A DNA stretch of 64,000 nucleotides from Sphingobacterium sp. (GCA_031277685.1 JAITLV010000121.1:1-64000), one strand, 5' to 3'. Numbered from the stretch's first letter, positions 27,940-36,741 are shown. A program made the numbers and translations. The notes: generated by a model not told the origin, from the letters alone.

Positions 27940-28842
27940 ATGGATTTTAGCAACTGGCAGATTATAAAAAAAGAATTCGAACAATTTCTAAAGTTCGAAC
28001 GGGGATTGAGCATCAATTCGATTGAAGCGTACCTCAACGATGTATCTAAATTCCAGATCTACTGTGAGGACAATGGTCTTTTATTGAACAAGGTTTCCCG
28101 CAAAGATATTCAGGATTTTTTACAATGGCTGCAGGAGTTCAATATTTCACCTTTCACGCAATCCCGTCTCATCTCTGGGCTAAAAACCTTTTTCAGTTTT
28201 CTGATTATCGAACACGAGCTAGAAAACAATCCAACAGATTTGCTACAAGCACCACGTCTGGCCAGAAAGCTCCCTAGCGTATTAAGCATTCATGAGATTG
28301 ACCAGCTGATTGCAGCCATCGATCTTTCTACTGCGGAGGGTGAACGTAATAAAACAATTGTCGAAGTTCTCTATGGTTGCGGTCTACGGGTGTCCGAACT
28401 CGTAAACCTCAAGATTTCCAATTTGTTCCTCGACGTGGAGTTTATCAAAGTGGAAGGCAAAGGTAGCAAGGAAAGGTTGATTCCGATTGGTCAACAGGCA
28501 ATCAAACATTTAAGGCTCTATTTGGATTCCATTAGACCGCATATTAAAATCAAAAATGGAAATGAGGACATTGTTTTCCTCAATAGAAGGGGAACGGCAT
28601 TATCCAGAGTGATGATCTTCCTTATTATTAAGGAGCTCGCTCAAAAAATCGGGTTGCAAAAGACGATCAGTCCCCATACTTTCAGACATAGTTTTGCATC
28701 GCATCTTGTTGAAGGCGGTGCCGACCTTAGAGCTGTACAGGATATGCTGGGTCATGAAAGTATTACAACAACTGAAATATATACACATATTGATCGGGAC
28801 TACCTGCATTCAGTCATCACACAGTATCACCCACGATCTTAA
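27940..28842 (+). CDS. xerD: Tyrosine site-specific recombinase XerD
   Basis: A 300-residue tyrosine recombinase that resolves chromosome dimers at dif together with XerC. The SAM-like N-terminal core-binding domain covers residues 5-95. The catalytic residues are all present: Arg150 (GLRVSE), His246 and Arg249 (SPHTFRHSFASHL), His272 (LGHESITTTEIY) and nucleophile Tyr281. Length and motif spacing match XerD/XerC. An in-frame TTG start at 27931 is possible, but ATG at 27940 is preferred. A tRNA lies 330 bp downstream, yet there is no sign of an integrated element, so this is housekeeping rather than an integrase. Confidence 0.94.
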   Translation: MDFSNWQIIKKEFEQFLKFERGLSINSIEAYLNDVSKFQIYCEDNGLLLNKVSRKDIQDFLQWLQEFNISPFTQSRLISGLKTFFSFLIIEHELENNPTDLLQAPRLARKLPSVLSIHEIDQLIAAIDLSTAEGERNKTIVEVLYGCGLRVSELVNLKISNLFLDVEFIKVEGKGSKERLIPIGQQAIKHLRLYLDSIRPHIKIKNGNEDIVFLNRRGTALSRVMIFLIIKELAQKIGLQKTISPHTFRHSFASHLVEGGADLRAVQDMLGHESITTTEIYTHIDRDYLHSVITQYHPRS

Positions 28843-29137
28843 TTAACACATCGCTTTCAACTTCAAAAAACTGTAGTAATTAGCGAATATCATAGCAATA
28901 ACAACACTTTACATTTTTTCTTGTATAATTTCAATGAATTCCAAACTGGACAAAGGTTTCAAAAAGTACCAGGCAGTAGGTAATGACAAGCTCCATCCAA
29001 CACATCCTACTAATAGACAAAAATTTAAAGCAAAAAAACGGATTACCACCAATTATAAAAGTTGAGGTATACAAAATAGTGGTCAATACGCCAATCAAAT
29101 TTACCGTTCAAAAGATTAAATTTTATCACAAAGATTA
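28843..29137. other. Intergenic region between xerD and tRNA-Arg
   Basis: About 300 bp with stops in all frames, no strong hairpin and no repeat. I see nothing here apart from the tRNA promoter that begins at 29138. Confidence 0.5.
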
Positions 29138-29168
29138 TTTGTAAGATCTAGAAAATAGTATATCTTTG
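29138..29168 (+). promoter_or_regulatory. Promoter of tRNA-Arg
   Basis: TTTG (29138-29141), a 19-nt spacer, TATCTTTG (29161-29168): an exact consensus promoter ending 6 nt before the first base of the tRNA. Confidence 0.92.
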
Positions 29169-29174
29169 CGACAC

Positions 29175-29246
29175 GTTCCCGTAGTTCAATGGATAGAATT
29201 TCAGATTCCGGTTCTGACGATGTGGGTTCGACCCCCGCCGGGAACA
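29175..29246 (+). tRNA. tRNA-Arg, anticodon CCG
   Basis: A 72-nt cloverleaf without encoded CCA. The acceptor stem pairs GTTCCCG (29175-29181) with CGGGAAC (29239-29245), and the discriminator is A. The anticodon stem is TCAGA/TCTGA with loop TTCCGGT, giving anticodon CCG (29208-29210), which reads CGG codons. The T-arm has GTGGG, TTCGACC and CCCGC. It lies alone between its promoter and a long terminator hairpin. Confidence 0.96.
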
Positions 29247-29255
29247 CTTCCTATT

Positions 29256-29299
29256 TAACAATAAAAAAGACGATCAACTGATCGTCTTTTTTATTGTTA
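29256..29299. terminator. Bidirectional terminator after tRNA-Arg
   Basis: A perfect 21-bp inverted repeat (29256-29276 with 29279-29299) with a 2-nt gap. The GACGATCA core is flanked by A6/T6, so it can act on both strands: for the tRNA and for the convergent thiamine-regulated operon. Confidence 0.93.
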
Positions 29300-29376
29300 A
29301 ATATACTACCATTGATTTTCAATAGTTTATACCTTCCATGATCTCATCTATAAATTGTAAACGCTCAAGATCATCT

Positions 29377-30459
29377 TTATGATAAACTCTTTTGCAACAA
29401 TTTGTGTTGCGATGCTGTAAATATATTTCGAAACAAGATATTGATTTCATTGTCGCTAGCGGCACCTGATATACCTGTATGTGGGTAGAGCTTATTCACA
29501 TTTGCTAAAATAATCTCTACAAAATCTCTGCTTTCTATCGCTATTCTTTCATATAATAATGTATTATCGATTTTATTTTCGAGATTGTTCCAAGAGTTTT
29601 CTGCGAGATCCAGTATACTTTGTTCTCTGTGCCTATAATCCTGTTGCATTTCATCAAGTTTATGAAATGCAACTTTACTTTCCACAGGCTCCCATTTTCC
29701 CTGATTAGATTTCAACACAAATAACTTCTCGATCAAATCTAAAAATCGATGATACATTCCCATAAAATTGACCAATAGCGTTAATTCCGCAAACGGCATA
29801 AACGGGTATTGATAGAGCAGCTCAGTCCGTGTACGCTTTGATGCATCGATAAAAAAAGACTGATTCTCCGCTACGCATATATTATCTAGTGAAAAAGAAT
29901 GCGATGCTGTAGCTTCAAGCCCAAATGTGTCCCAGTCATAATGGACCAATACAAATTCACGGCCCACAAAAAAAGATTTTACCAGCGGGTTTCCAGCTGA
30001 ATCCAATAATGGCTGTCCCTTTTCGTGGATATGAGCATTCAAGGTAAAGTGTGTCAAGTGTGGTGAGCCCGTAGCATATTTCCAAAAACCTTTCAGTCTA
30101 TAGGACTTGCCTTCACGTTCAGCGATTCCAGCAATCTGCCCACTGCCACCAAGACACACCTGTTTTGACATAAAAATATCCTGCCCGACCGCTTGATCGA
30201 TAAAACCTACAAAAAGATTTGCGCCCGCACATAGCGTCACGGTCCACGCTAACCCTCCATCCCAGTACGCAAGCTCCTTCAATAGGGAGAGCCCGCTGAC
30301 CAGATCCAATTCCAGCCCATTCAAAGCTCTTGGCACCCAAATTTTAAACCATTTGTTCTGGTATATCAGTTCTAGCTGTTCATCAGACAAACTCTTCTTC
30401 TGAATCCCTTTAGATTGCTGATCTTTTAGAATTGCAATAGCTGAATCACTCAGTCGCAT
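29377..30459 (-). CDS. Acyl-CoA dehydrogenase-fold flavoprotein in a TPP-riboswitch operon
   Basis: A 360-residue protein resembling the acyl-CoA dehydrogenase superfamily, which also contains flavin-dependent monooxygenases such as HsaA. Visible are WVPRALNGLELDL near the N-terminus, DGGLAWTVTLCAGANLFVG, LKGFWKYATGSPHLTHFTL (the WxxYxTG/S-type segment of the flavin site) and a C-terminal helical bundle. The usual acyl-CoA catalytic Glu motif is not evident, so the substrate may not be an acyl-CoA. Its start overlaps the end of the PnuT-type gene; ATG candidates are at 30474, 30471 and 30459, and I use the last. The TPP riboswitch upstream of the transporter should control it, which points to a thiamine-related role (inference). 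Confidence 0.8.
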   Translation of the reverse strand: MRLSDSAIAILKDQQSKGIQKKSLSDEQLELIYQNKWFKIWVPRALNGLELDLVSGLSLLKELAYWDGGLAWTVTLCAGANLFVGFIDQAVGQDIFMSKQVCLGGSGQIAGIAEREGKSYRLKGFWKYATGSPHLTHFTLNAHIHEKGQPLLDSAGNPLVKSFFVGREFVLVHYDWDTFGLEATASHSFSLDNICVAENQSFFIDASKRTRTELLYQYPFMPFAELTLLVNFMGMYHRFLDLIEKLFVLKSNQGKWEPVESKVAFHKLDEMQQDYRHREQSILDLAENSWNNLENKIDNTLLYERIAIESRDFVEIILANVNKLYPHTGISGAASDNEINILFRNIFTASQHKLLQKSLS

Positions 30460-31066
30460 ATTTTCTCTCATCACTTAATATTCTCCGCCAATTAAAATAG
30501 CCACTAAAAGCCATTAAAAATAAAAATAAGGTTAAACCTGCATACAGGAATAAGCCTTTGTGTATAAGCAAAGGAATTGCCATCAGGTTGCTGATATTCA
30601 ACAGTACCCAGTTTTCAAGTTTACGCTTCGCAAGCAACCACATTCCAGCCCAGGCTGTACAGGAAACAAAAGAATCCCATAAGGGAACATCCGAATCTGT
30701 GAGATGTACCAGACCAAAATAGAACAGTAGAAAACCCACAATACAGATACAACCAACGATCCGCCAGTCCTTAGATGTACTTCGGGTAATCGGCACCGTT
30801 ACATTGCTGCTATATTTCCAATAGATCCAGCCGTAGATGCTCATCACTAGGTAATACAGGTGCAATAATATCTCAGCATATAATTTCGCATGGAATAACA
30901 CATATACGGATATGATAATCCCTATAATCCCAAACAGGTAATTGACCGGTTTATTTTGCCGTGAAAACCAAACTTGCAAAATACCAAAACCAACTCCCAG
31001 CCATTCGGCTATAGTCGCTTGTTGTACTTGTTTTATAATCGCTTCAAAAATTGCCTCAGAAGTCAT
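30446..31066 (-). CDS. pnuT: PnuC-family transporter, probably thiamine (PnuT)
   Basis: A 206-residue membrane protein with about seven hydrophobic helices. It belongs to the PnuC family (WLGVGFGILQVWFSRQNKPVNYLFGIIG at about 20-47, LHLYYLVMSIYGWIYW and DSFVSCTAWAGMWLLAKRKLENW). Family members take up nicotinamide riboside, riboflavin (PnuX) or thiamine (PnuT). A complete TPP riboswitch lies directly upstream (31140-31256), which argues strongly for thiamine. The downstream acyl-CoA-dehydrogenase-like gene overlaps its 3' end, so the two are translationally coupled. A 9-bp AT-rich hairpin (31075-31100) lies 8 nt before the start. Confidence 0.9.
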   Translation of the reverse strand: MTSEAIFEAIIKQVQQATIAEWLGVGFGILQVWFSRQNKPVNYLFGIIGIIISVYVLFHAKLYAEILLHLYYLVMSIYGWIYWKYSSNVTVPITRSTSKDWRIVGCICIVGFLLFYFGLVHLTDSDVPLWDSFVSCTAWAGMWLLAKRKLENWVLLNISNLMAIPLLIHKGLFLYAGLTLFLFLMAFSGYFNWRRILSDERKYATE

Positions 31067-31139
31067 TCAAGAAAGTTTATTATTTCATTACATAATAAAC
31101 CTATGGGTAGTAAAACGGATGTTTTTGTTGAAATTAAAG

Positions 31140-31256
31140 TCCCTACGCCAGCATTATCTGGATCAGGTATATAAAAGCGATTGCACAAGGTGGAACAATC
31201 GCTTTTATCGGGTATAATCTCAGCCTCGGATGACATTGTCGCCGAAGCACCCCACA
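31140..31256 (-). promoter_or_regulatory. TPP (THI-box) riboswitch
   Basis: On the minus strand the conserved elements occur in order: GGGGTGC, a short P3 stem (CTTCGG/CCGAGG), GCTGAGA (31218-31224), ACCC, then ACCTGAT, CCAGATAATGCTGG and GCGTAGGGA. The P5 stem CCAG/CTGG shows compensatory changes against E. coli thiM. An extra 13-bp hairpin (31171-31183 with 31196-31208, 12-nt loop) is inserted between ACCC and ACCTGAT. The switch starts 24 bp after the mqo stop and controls the PnuT-type gene. Confidence 0.95.
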
Positions 31257-31279
31257 GGTATATTTTTTATTAAAATTAA

Positions 31280-32779
31280 TTAATCAATATCAATTAATTT
31301 CAATGCTTTATGTGTACGGATACGCGTCGCTCTGCAAAGCTCGGCATCATCATTCAATGATTTGCCATGTGAAGGAATCATCTCACGAAGCTTCTTACGG
31401 TATTCATCTGATTTAGCACGTTCAGGGAAACATTTCTTCAACAGGCTAATCATAATCGCTACCGATGTAGATGCACCTGGAGAAGCACCCAATAGCGCTG
31501 CAATGGAACCATCTGCGCTCGACACGACTTCTGTACCAAACTCTAAAATCCCACCTTTTTTCTCATCTTTTTTTATTACCTGAACACGTTGACCGGCTTT
31601 CTCGATGACCCAATCTTCCAGTTTAGCCGTTGGCATAAACTGTTTCAGAGACTCAAGTTTATCTTTCGGAGATTTCATTACCTCTGTAATCAGGTATTTG
31701 GTCAACGGTAGGTTGTCAAGTCCAGCGGATAACATTGGCCGGATATTCGATAACTTGATTGATGCCGGTAAATCAAAATAAGAACCTTGTTTTAGAAATT
31801 TGGTCGAGAAACCAGCATAGGGGCCAAAAAGTAAAGCTTGTTTACCATCAATATAACGTGTATCCAAATGTGGTACGGACATCGGTGGCGCACCAACGGA
31901 TGCTTTACCATAGACTTTGGCATGGTGTGTATTGATAATATCTTCATTCACACATCTTAACCATTGTCCACCGACCGGAAATCCCCCATAACCTTTTGCT
32001 TCTGGAATACCTGATTTCTCCAACAACAGTAGCGAATGACCTCCAGCGCCGATAAATACAAACTTCGCTTTCAGCTCTCTCTTCACCCCTGTTTTCAGAT
32101 CTTTCACTTCGATTTCCCAACGGCCATCATCTTCACGGTCGATATCAACAACCTCATGATTTAAGGAGATTGAAATATTTTCTTTGTTCGCTAGGTTATT
32201 AATCAAATCACGTGTCAACGAACCAAAATTCACATCAGTCCCCAGGTCCATCTTAGTTGCAGCAATCTGCTCGCTAGCATCCCGCCCTTCCATCATCAAC
32301 GGAATCCATGACTTCAACAGCTCAGCATCTTCCGTATATTCCATGCCTTTGAACAAGGTCTGGGTATTCATTGTTTCCCATCTTGTCTTCAAGAATTTCA
32401 CATCTTTTTCACCAAAAACCGCACTCATATGTGGAATGCTACGGATAAAGTTCTCGGGCTGGGTGATAATGCCTTTATCAACCAAATATGACCAAAACTG
32501 TTTGGAAACTTCAAATTGTTCCGCAATTTTAACAGCTTTATCAACTTTTACCGAACCATCTTTTTGTTCTGGTGTATAATTTAATTCGCACAAGGCCGAG
32601 TGACCTGTACCAGCATTATTCCAAGCGTCAGAACTCTCCGCCGCAACAACATCCAAACGCTCGAGAATTTCAATATTAACGTCTGGGCTTAATTCATTGA
32701 TTAGAGTACCCAAAGTAGCACTCATAATACCGGCGCCGATTAGAACAACGTCAACTTCTTTATTTGATTTTTTGCTCAT
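31280..32779 (-). CDS. mqo: Malate:quinone oxidoreductase
   Basis: A 499-residue FAD-dependent peripheral membrane enzyme that oxidises malate to oxaloacetate and passes electrons to quinone. It has the N-terminal FAD motif VVLIGAGIMSATLGTLI, then AAESSDAWNNAGTGHSALCELNYTP, AGGHSLLLLEKSGI, GGFPVGGQWLRC and the C-terminal LLGASPGASTSVAIM, all typical of Mqo. Length matches the family (490-550). It has its own promoter at 32798-32829. It probably complements icd in the TCA cycle. The TPP riboswitch begins just past its stop. Confidence 0.97.
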   Translation of the reverse strand: MSKKSNKEVDVVLIGAGIMSATLGTLINELSPDVNIEILERLDVVAAESSDAWNNAGTGHSALCELNYTPEQKDGSVKVDKAVKIAEQFEVSKQFWSYLVDKGIITQPENFIRSIPHMSAVFGEKDVKFLKTRWETMNTQTLFKGMEYTEDAELLKSWIPLMMEGRDASEQIAATKMDLGTDVNFGSLTRDLINNLANKENISISLNHEVVDIDREDDGRWEIEVKDLKTGVKRELKAKFVFIGAGGHSLLLLEKSGIPEAKGYGGFPVGGQWLRCVNEDIINTHHAKVYGKASVGAPPMSVPHLDTRYIDGKQALLFGPYAGFSTKFLKQGSYFDLPASIKLSNIRPMLSAGLDNLPLTKYLITEVMKSPKDKLESLKQFMPTAKLEDWVIEKAGQRVQVIKKDEKKGGILEFGTEVVSSADGSIAALLGASPGASTSVAIMISLLKKCFPERAKSDEYRKKLREMIPSHGKSLNDDAELCRATRIRTHKALKLIDID

Positions 32780-32797
32780 GTTTTTGTGATTGATGCA

Positions 32798-32829
32798 AAT
32801 TTAATATAGTTTTTGGTAAACGCCCAAGT
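32798..32829 (-). promoter_or_regulatory. Promoter of mqo
   Basis: Minus strand: TTG (32827-32829), about 21 nt, then TAAATTTG (32798-32805). The transcript leader would be about 12 nt. Confidence 0.6.
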
Positions 32830-33096
32830 CTTTTGTCAAAAAACTGTACTTTTTAGAAACACTTATTCAAAAATACCATTGATTTATTAAAATAATCCTA
32901 AGTATCGCCCAAATAGCTACTTTTCTTCCTTCCACAAGGCTATACACAAGATACCGTGTATCCAGAAGACGATGAATAGCCAAAGATAAGCCCGATAGGT
33001 ACGGTATTTTAAATCGTTATTTAGCGAAAGATTTTGTGTTATAATATAGTTTTAACATTTTTGCAAAAACATCAACGAATAACATTACACTCTTAT

Positions 33097-33840
33097 ATGA
33101 AACTACTTGAAGGAAAAATTGCTTTAGTAACTGGAGCATCAAAAGGAATTGGAAGAAAAATTGCTGAAGTGTTTGCACAACACGGTGCCAATGTTGCTTT
33201 CACTTACCTTTCGTCTGTAGAAAAAGGGCAAGCGCTGGAACAAGAGCTTCAAGCCTACGGAACAAAAGTAATCGGCTACCGTTCCGATGCTTCGAAATTC
33301 GATGAAGCAGAACAATTGATCAATTCAATTGTCGCAGATTTTGGAAGTTTAGATATTGTAGTCAATAATGCTGGAATTACAAAAGATGGTTTGTTAATGC
33401 GCATGACAGAAGAAAGCTGGGATGATGTATTGACTGTTAACCTAAAATCTGTATTTAATGTTACGAAAGCTGCCTCAAAAATAATGATGAAAAACCGTAA
33501 AGGCTCTTTCATCAATATGTCTTCTGTTGTCGGCGTTCAAGGTAATGCGGGTCAAGCGAATTATGCAGCTTCTAAAGCTGGTATCATTGGATTCACCAAA
33601 TCCATCGCCAAAGAATTAGGCTCACGTAATATTCGTGCGAATGTTGTCGCGCCAGGATTTATCCGCACAGAGATGACGGATATCTTAGACCCTAAAGTAA
33701 TCGCTACTTGGGAAGCTGGCATACCTTTAAAACGTGCTGGATCTCCGGAAGATGTTGCTAATGCATGTCTATACCTTGCATCTGATTTATCCGCATATGT
33801 CACTGGACAGGTTCTTCCTGTTGATGGTGGTATGCTGTAA
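33097..33840 (+). CDS. fabG: 3-oxoacyl-[ACP] reductase (SDR family)
   Basis: A 247-residue short-chain dehydrogenase. The NADP motif is GASKGIG, followed by NNAGITKD, the catalytic Ser (INMSSVVG), YAASKAG (Tyr-x3-Lys) and the C-terminal VLPVDGGML. These motifs and the length match FabG, which reduces 3-oxoacyl-ACP in fatty acid elongation. I chose ATG at 33097 (MKLLEGKIALVTG), because upstream in-frame codons from 33034 are not conserved in this family. It is followed by a terminator and a LuxE-like gene, so a lipid role is consistent. Confidence 0.92.
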   Translation: MKLLEGKIALVTGASKGIGRKIAEVFAQHGANVAFTYLSSVEKGQALEQELQAYGTKVIGYRSDASKFDEAEQLINSIVADFGSLDIVVNNAGITKDGLLMRMTEESWDDVLTVNLKSVFNVTKAASKIMMKNRKGSFINMSSVVGVQGNAGQANYAASKAGIIGFTKSIAKELGSRNIRANVVAPGFIRTEMTDILDPKVIATWEAGIPLKRAGSPEDVANACLYLASDLSAYVTGQVLPVDGGML

Positions 33841-33846
33841 AATATA

Positions 33847-33882
33847 GAAAACCTAGTGCCCGAAAACCGGCACTGGGTTTTC
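33847..33882 (+). terminator. Terminator of fabG
   Basis: A 14-bp stem with one wobble (GAAAACCTAGTGCC with GGCACTGGGTTTTC) and an 8-nt loop, starting 7 nt after the stop codon. The T-tail is short. Confidence 0.75.
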
Positions 33883-33968
33883 TAATCCCGTTCCTTTAGC
33901 CATTTAGTGGTATTAATTCCTCATATTTCTAAATTTTAGTTAATTTTGTCCATCAAAATGTAACTGCT

Positions 33969-34949
33969 ATGACGAATTGGACAGATTTTCTTGAGATTCA
34001 AACAGAAGATGATTTTAACGCATATTGTTTAGAAACTTATCAGTTCCAACTTCAGCATTGTCAAGTATATAGGAATTACGTTTCTTTATTGGGCAAAGAA
34101 AAAAATAAGCTCCAACATTATACAGAAATCCCCTTCATGCCCATCGAATTTTTTAAAACCCAAAAAGTTCTGGCTGACGGCATGGATCCGCAAATTATAT
34201 TTTCAAGTTCCGGCACGACAGGCATGGTCACATCCAAACACCTTGTTGCCGATGTATCCATCTATGAGCAAACTTTTCGACGTATATTCGAAGATTTCTA
34301 TGGACCGATTACAGATATCGCTGTTTTGGCCCTTCTCCCATCCTATCTGGAAAGAAGCGGTTCGTCTCTGATTTATATGATCGACGATTTGATGAAACAG
34401 AGTAAACAAGCGGAGAGTAATTATTTCCTCTACAATCATCGGGAGCTATACGATACACTTGTTCAATTAAAAGATAACGGAACTAAAACTATCCTGTTTG
34501 GTGTCACGTATGCCCTGCTCGATTTCATTGAGACTTATGCTTTTGAATTTCCAGAATTGATTATTATGGAGACAGGCGGTATGAAAGGTAAACGCAAAGA
34601 AATGGTCAAACAGGAAATCCATCAAATGCTTGAAGCAGCATTTAAGGTTAGTGGTATCCATTCAGAATATGGTATGACTGAATTATTATCACAGGGATAT
34701 TCCTCAGGCAAGGGAATTTTCTACCTCCCTAAATGGATGAGAATATTAATCCGTGATACAAATGATCCGTTGAGTTTAATTCATTCAGATCGAACAGGAG
34801 GTATCAATGTAATTGATTTGGCCAACCGTTACTCCTGTTCATTTATAGCAACACAGGATCTAGGGAAAGTATATCAGGATGGTTCTTTTGAGATATTAGG
34901 CCGCTTTGACCAAAGCGATATTCGAGGCTGTAATTTATTGGTTCAATAA
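33969..34949 (+). CDS. LuxE/PaaK-like acyl-protein synthetase
   Basis: A 326-residue member of the LuxE domain group of adenylate-forming enzymes. It has the AMP-loop SSSGTTGMVTSKH (about residues 78-90), a LALLPSYLERSGSSLIYM segment, METGGMKG and SEYGMTELLSQ, as in the adenylation fold. LuxE enzymes activate fatty acids or transfer an acyl group to a Cys. In Bacteroidota such genes occur singly, and the substrate is unknown. It follows fabG by 128 bp, past a terminator. A weak hairpin follows at 34948-34977. Confidence 0.85.
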   Translation: MTNWTDFLEIQTEDDFNAYCLETYQFQLQHCQVYRNYVSLLGKEKNKLQHYTEIPFMPIEFFKTQKVLADGMDPQIIFSSSGTTGMVTSKHLVADVSIYEQTFRRIFEDFYGPITDIAVLALLPSYLERSGSSLIYMIDDLMKQSKQAESNYFLYNHRELYDTLVQLKDNGTKTILFGVTYALLDFIETYAFEFPELIIMETGGMKGKRKEMVKQEIHQMLEAAFKVSGIHSEYGMTELLSQGYSSGKGIFYLPKWMRILIRDTNDPLSLIHSDRTGGINVIDLANRYSCSFIATQDLGKVYQDGSFEILGRFDQSDIRGCNLLVQ

Positions 34950-34977
34950 AAAGCCCTATAAAAATTTATAGAGCTTT
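34948..34977 (+). terminator. Weak terminator after the LuxE-like gene
   Basis: AAAGC-x-CTATAA pairs with TTATAG-x-GCTTT (one internal mismatch). A few T follow. Confidence 0.5.
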
Positions 34978-35028
34978 CCTTTCGATTATCTTACAATCCT
35001 AAGCAATGGTGAAGCAACCTGTCATTCA

Positions 35029-35898
35029 CTAGCGTAGACTAGGGTCTTCAAATGTATTTCCGGCGCGCATATCACCTGATTCGTAGCCTTTCTTAAACCA
35101 AGCCATACGCTGGGCTGATGTTCCGTGTGTAAAAGATTCTGGTACAGCATAGCCCTGTGCTTCCGTTTGCAACTTATCATCCCCAACCGCTTCGGCTGCC
35201 TTCATTCCATCGACAATATCGTTATAATCTATTTTGATATCAGTATATTCATTGAGATAATGCGCCCAAACGCCGGCATAAAAATCCGCCTGAAGTTCAG
35301 TCATTACTGAAACCTTGTTATTTTCGCGCTCACTTAGCTTACCACGGGCTTGATTCGTTTTAGGCAATAATCCCACCAATTGTTGAATATGATGGCCCAC
35401 CTCATGTGCAATCACATAAGCCATTGCAAATTCACCTTTTGCACCGAATTTATCAGAAAGTTCCTGGCTAAAAGTCAGATCCAAATAAATCTTATGATCC
35501 CCTGGGCAGTAAAACGGTCCATACGACGCCTGCCCCATTCCACAACCGTCTGTTTGGGTACCCCCATCATAAAAAACCAATGTCGTCGGTGTATAATTTT
35601 GCTGTATTTGTTCCTTAAATAATTTAGCCCAGACATCTTCTGTACTCTGAAGTACGGTCAATGAAAATTCAGTCAGCCTCTTTTCTTCAGGCTTCAGCTC
35701 ACGCGGTTGTCCGGACTGTTCAGTCTGTGTTCCCATATTTTGAGCCTGTTGCAACAACTGCATTGGATCTCCCCCCATCAAAAAGCCAATCACCAATACA
35801 ATAATCCCCCCAATACCACCTAGTGCAATCTTTCCACCACCGGACATCCCTCTACGATCCTCAAAATTGCCACTTTGTTTACCTCCTTGCCATTTCAT
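35029..35898 (-). CDS. Neutral zinc metallopeptidase (YpfJ family)
   Basis: A 289-residue membrane-anchored protease. It starts MKWQGGKQSGNFEDRRG, the cytosolic motif typical of YpfJ-type proteins. A single helix covers about residues 24-43, and the catalytic domain follows on the periplasmic side. The zinc motif is His165-Glu166-x2-His169 (AHEVGHHIQ), with LQADFYAGVWAHY as the third-ligand region. Cys residues in DGCGMG and FYCPGD are conserved in the family. Its role in cells is not well defined. Confidence 0.92.
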   Translation of the reverse strand: MKWQGGKQSGNFEDRRGMSGGGKIALGGIGGIIVLVIGFLMGGDPMQLLQQAQNMGTQTEQSGQPRELKPEEKRLTEFSLTVLQSTEDVWAKLFKEQIQQNYTPTTLVFYDGGTQTDGCGMGQASYGPFYCPGDHKIYLDLTFSQELSDKFGAKGEFAMAYVIAHEVGHHIQQLVGLLPKTNQARGKLSERENNKVSVMTELQADFYAGVWAHYLNEYTDIKIDYNDIVDGMKAAEAVGDDKLQTEAQGYAVPESFTHGTSAQRMAWFKKGYESGDMRAGNTFEDPSLR

Positions 35899-36060
35899 AG
35901 TATTTATTTTAGTTAATAATCTTTTCCAACATCGTTTGTGTACAAATTCAGTACCAATGCCATAGCTCAGGCTATTTTTTTTAGAAAAATCACCTTTATT
36001 TTAATAGCTGAGGTTTACTAAATTTTATATTCTTATTTTTGGGCTTTTATTGAAACAGAT

Positions 36061-36642
36061 ATGAAATTAGAAGAACAACTATTGGCGCGAGCTGGAGGAA
36101 AATGCGAACTGACAGGTATTGCAACGGACTTAATAACCTATACTTTGGCCCCCGAAACCAACTCGACTTTGGAGAATACCTTACTGATTTCAGGAACATT
36201 GGCCAATCAGCTTAACAAAACGGAGCAATTAACCCCTGATGACTGGAAATTTCTACCGAATGCGATGTGGTCAGAAAACCCTGCAGTACAGATCGTATGT
36301 TGGCGTATGTTAAATCGACTGAAAAATGAAGGTTGGGCTTCCGAAGCGCTAGATATTCTTTATCTTGACGATGAGACCTTGGCTGAGGCAAAGAAAACTG
36401 GAGATCATGAAAACGATGGTTATGTCTCTTTTCACGAAGATAGCATTGGTCAAAGATTATTGGAAGGCGACACGGTCGTATTAACAAAAACACTGGATGT
36501 AAAAGGTTCCTCTCTAAAGGCCACCTTAGGTACTGTTGTCAAAAATATCCGTTTAGTAGCGGATAATATTGAACAGATCGAAGGAAAAATTGAAGGTCAG
36601 ACTATCGTCATATTGACAAAATATCTGCGCAAACAAAACTAA
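36061..36642 (+). CDS. PhnA/YjdM-like zinc-ribbon protein
   Basis: A 193-residue cytosolic protein. The N-terminal part (about 1-30: EEQLLARAGGKCELTG) resembles the PhnA zinc-ribbon entry, but only one Cys of the usual set is visible there. The C-terminal PhnA domain is clear at about 125-192 (LLEGDTVVLTKTLDVKGSSLKATLGTVVKNIRL, then IEGQTIVILTKYLRK). In E. coli the homologue was named after the phosphonate operon but has no proven role in it. It stands alone and converges with the deacetylase gene. Confidence 0.85.
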   Translation: MKLEEQLLARAGGKCELTGIATDLITYTLAPETNSTLENTLLISGTLANQLNKTEQLTPDDWKFLPNAMWSENPAVQIVCWRMLNRLKNEGWASEALDILYLDDETLAEAKKTGDHENDGYVSFHEDSIGQRLLEGDTVVLTKTLDVKGSSLKATLGTVVKNIRLVADNIEQIEGKIEGQTIVILTKYLRKQN

Positions 36643-36666
36643 CAAAGGGATTTTCCCTTCCTTATA

Positions 36667-36724
36667 AATTTAGCCCTATACAAACTAACAGATGAATACA
36701 AGCTAGTTAATATAGGGCTAAATT
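36667..36724. terminator. Inverted repeat between PhnA-like and deacetylase genes
   Basis: A perfect 14-bp inverted repeat, AATTTAGCCCTATA (36667-36680) with its complement (36711-36724), separated by 30 nt with a short inner pairing. It lies between convergent stops, so it could terminate both, although no T-run follows. Confidence 0.55.
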
Positions 36725-36741
36725 ATAAATATCAGACGATC

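Noticed and set aside
27940..29246. Integrase plus tRNA as the edge of an integrated element
   Set aside because: The recombinase matches housekeeping XerD, the tRNA has its normal promoter and terminator, and there are no phage or conjugation genes nor a repeated tRNA end.
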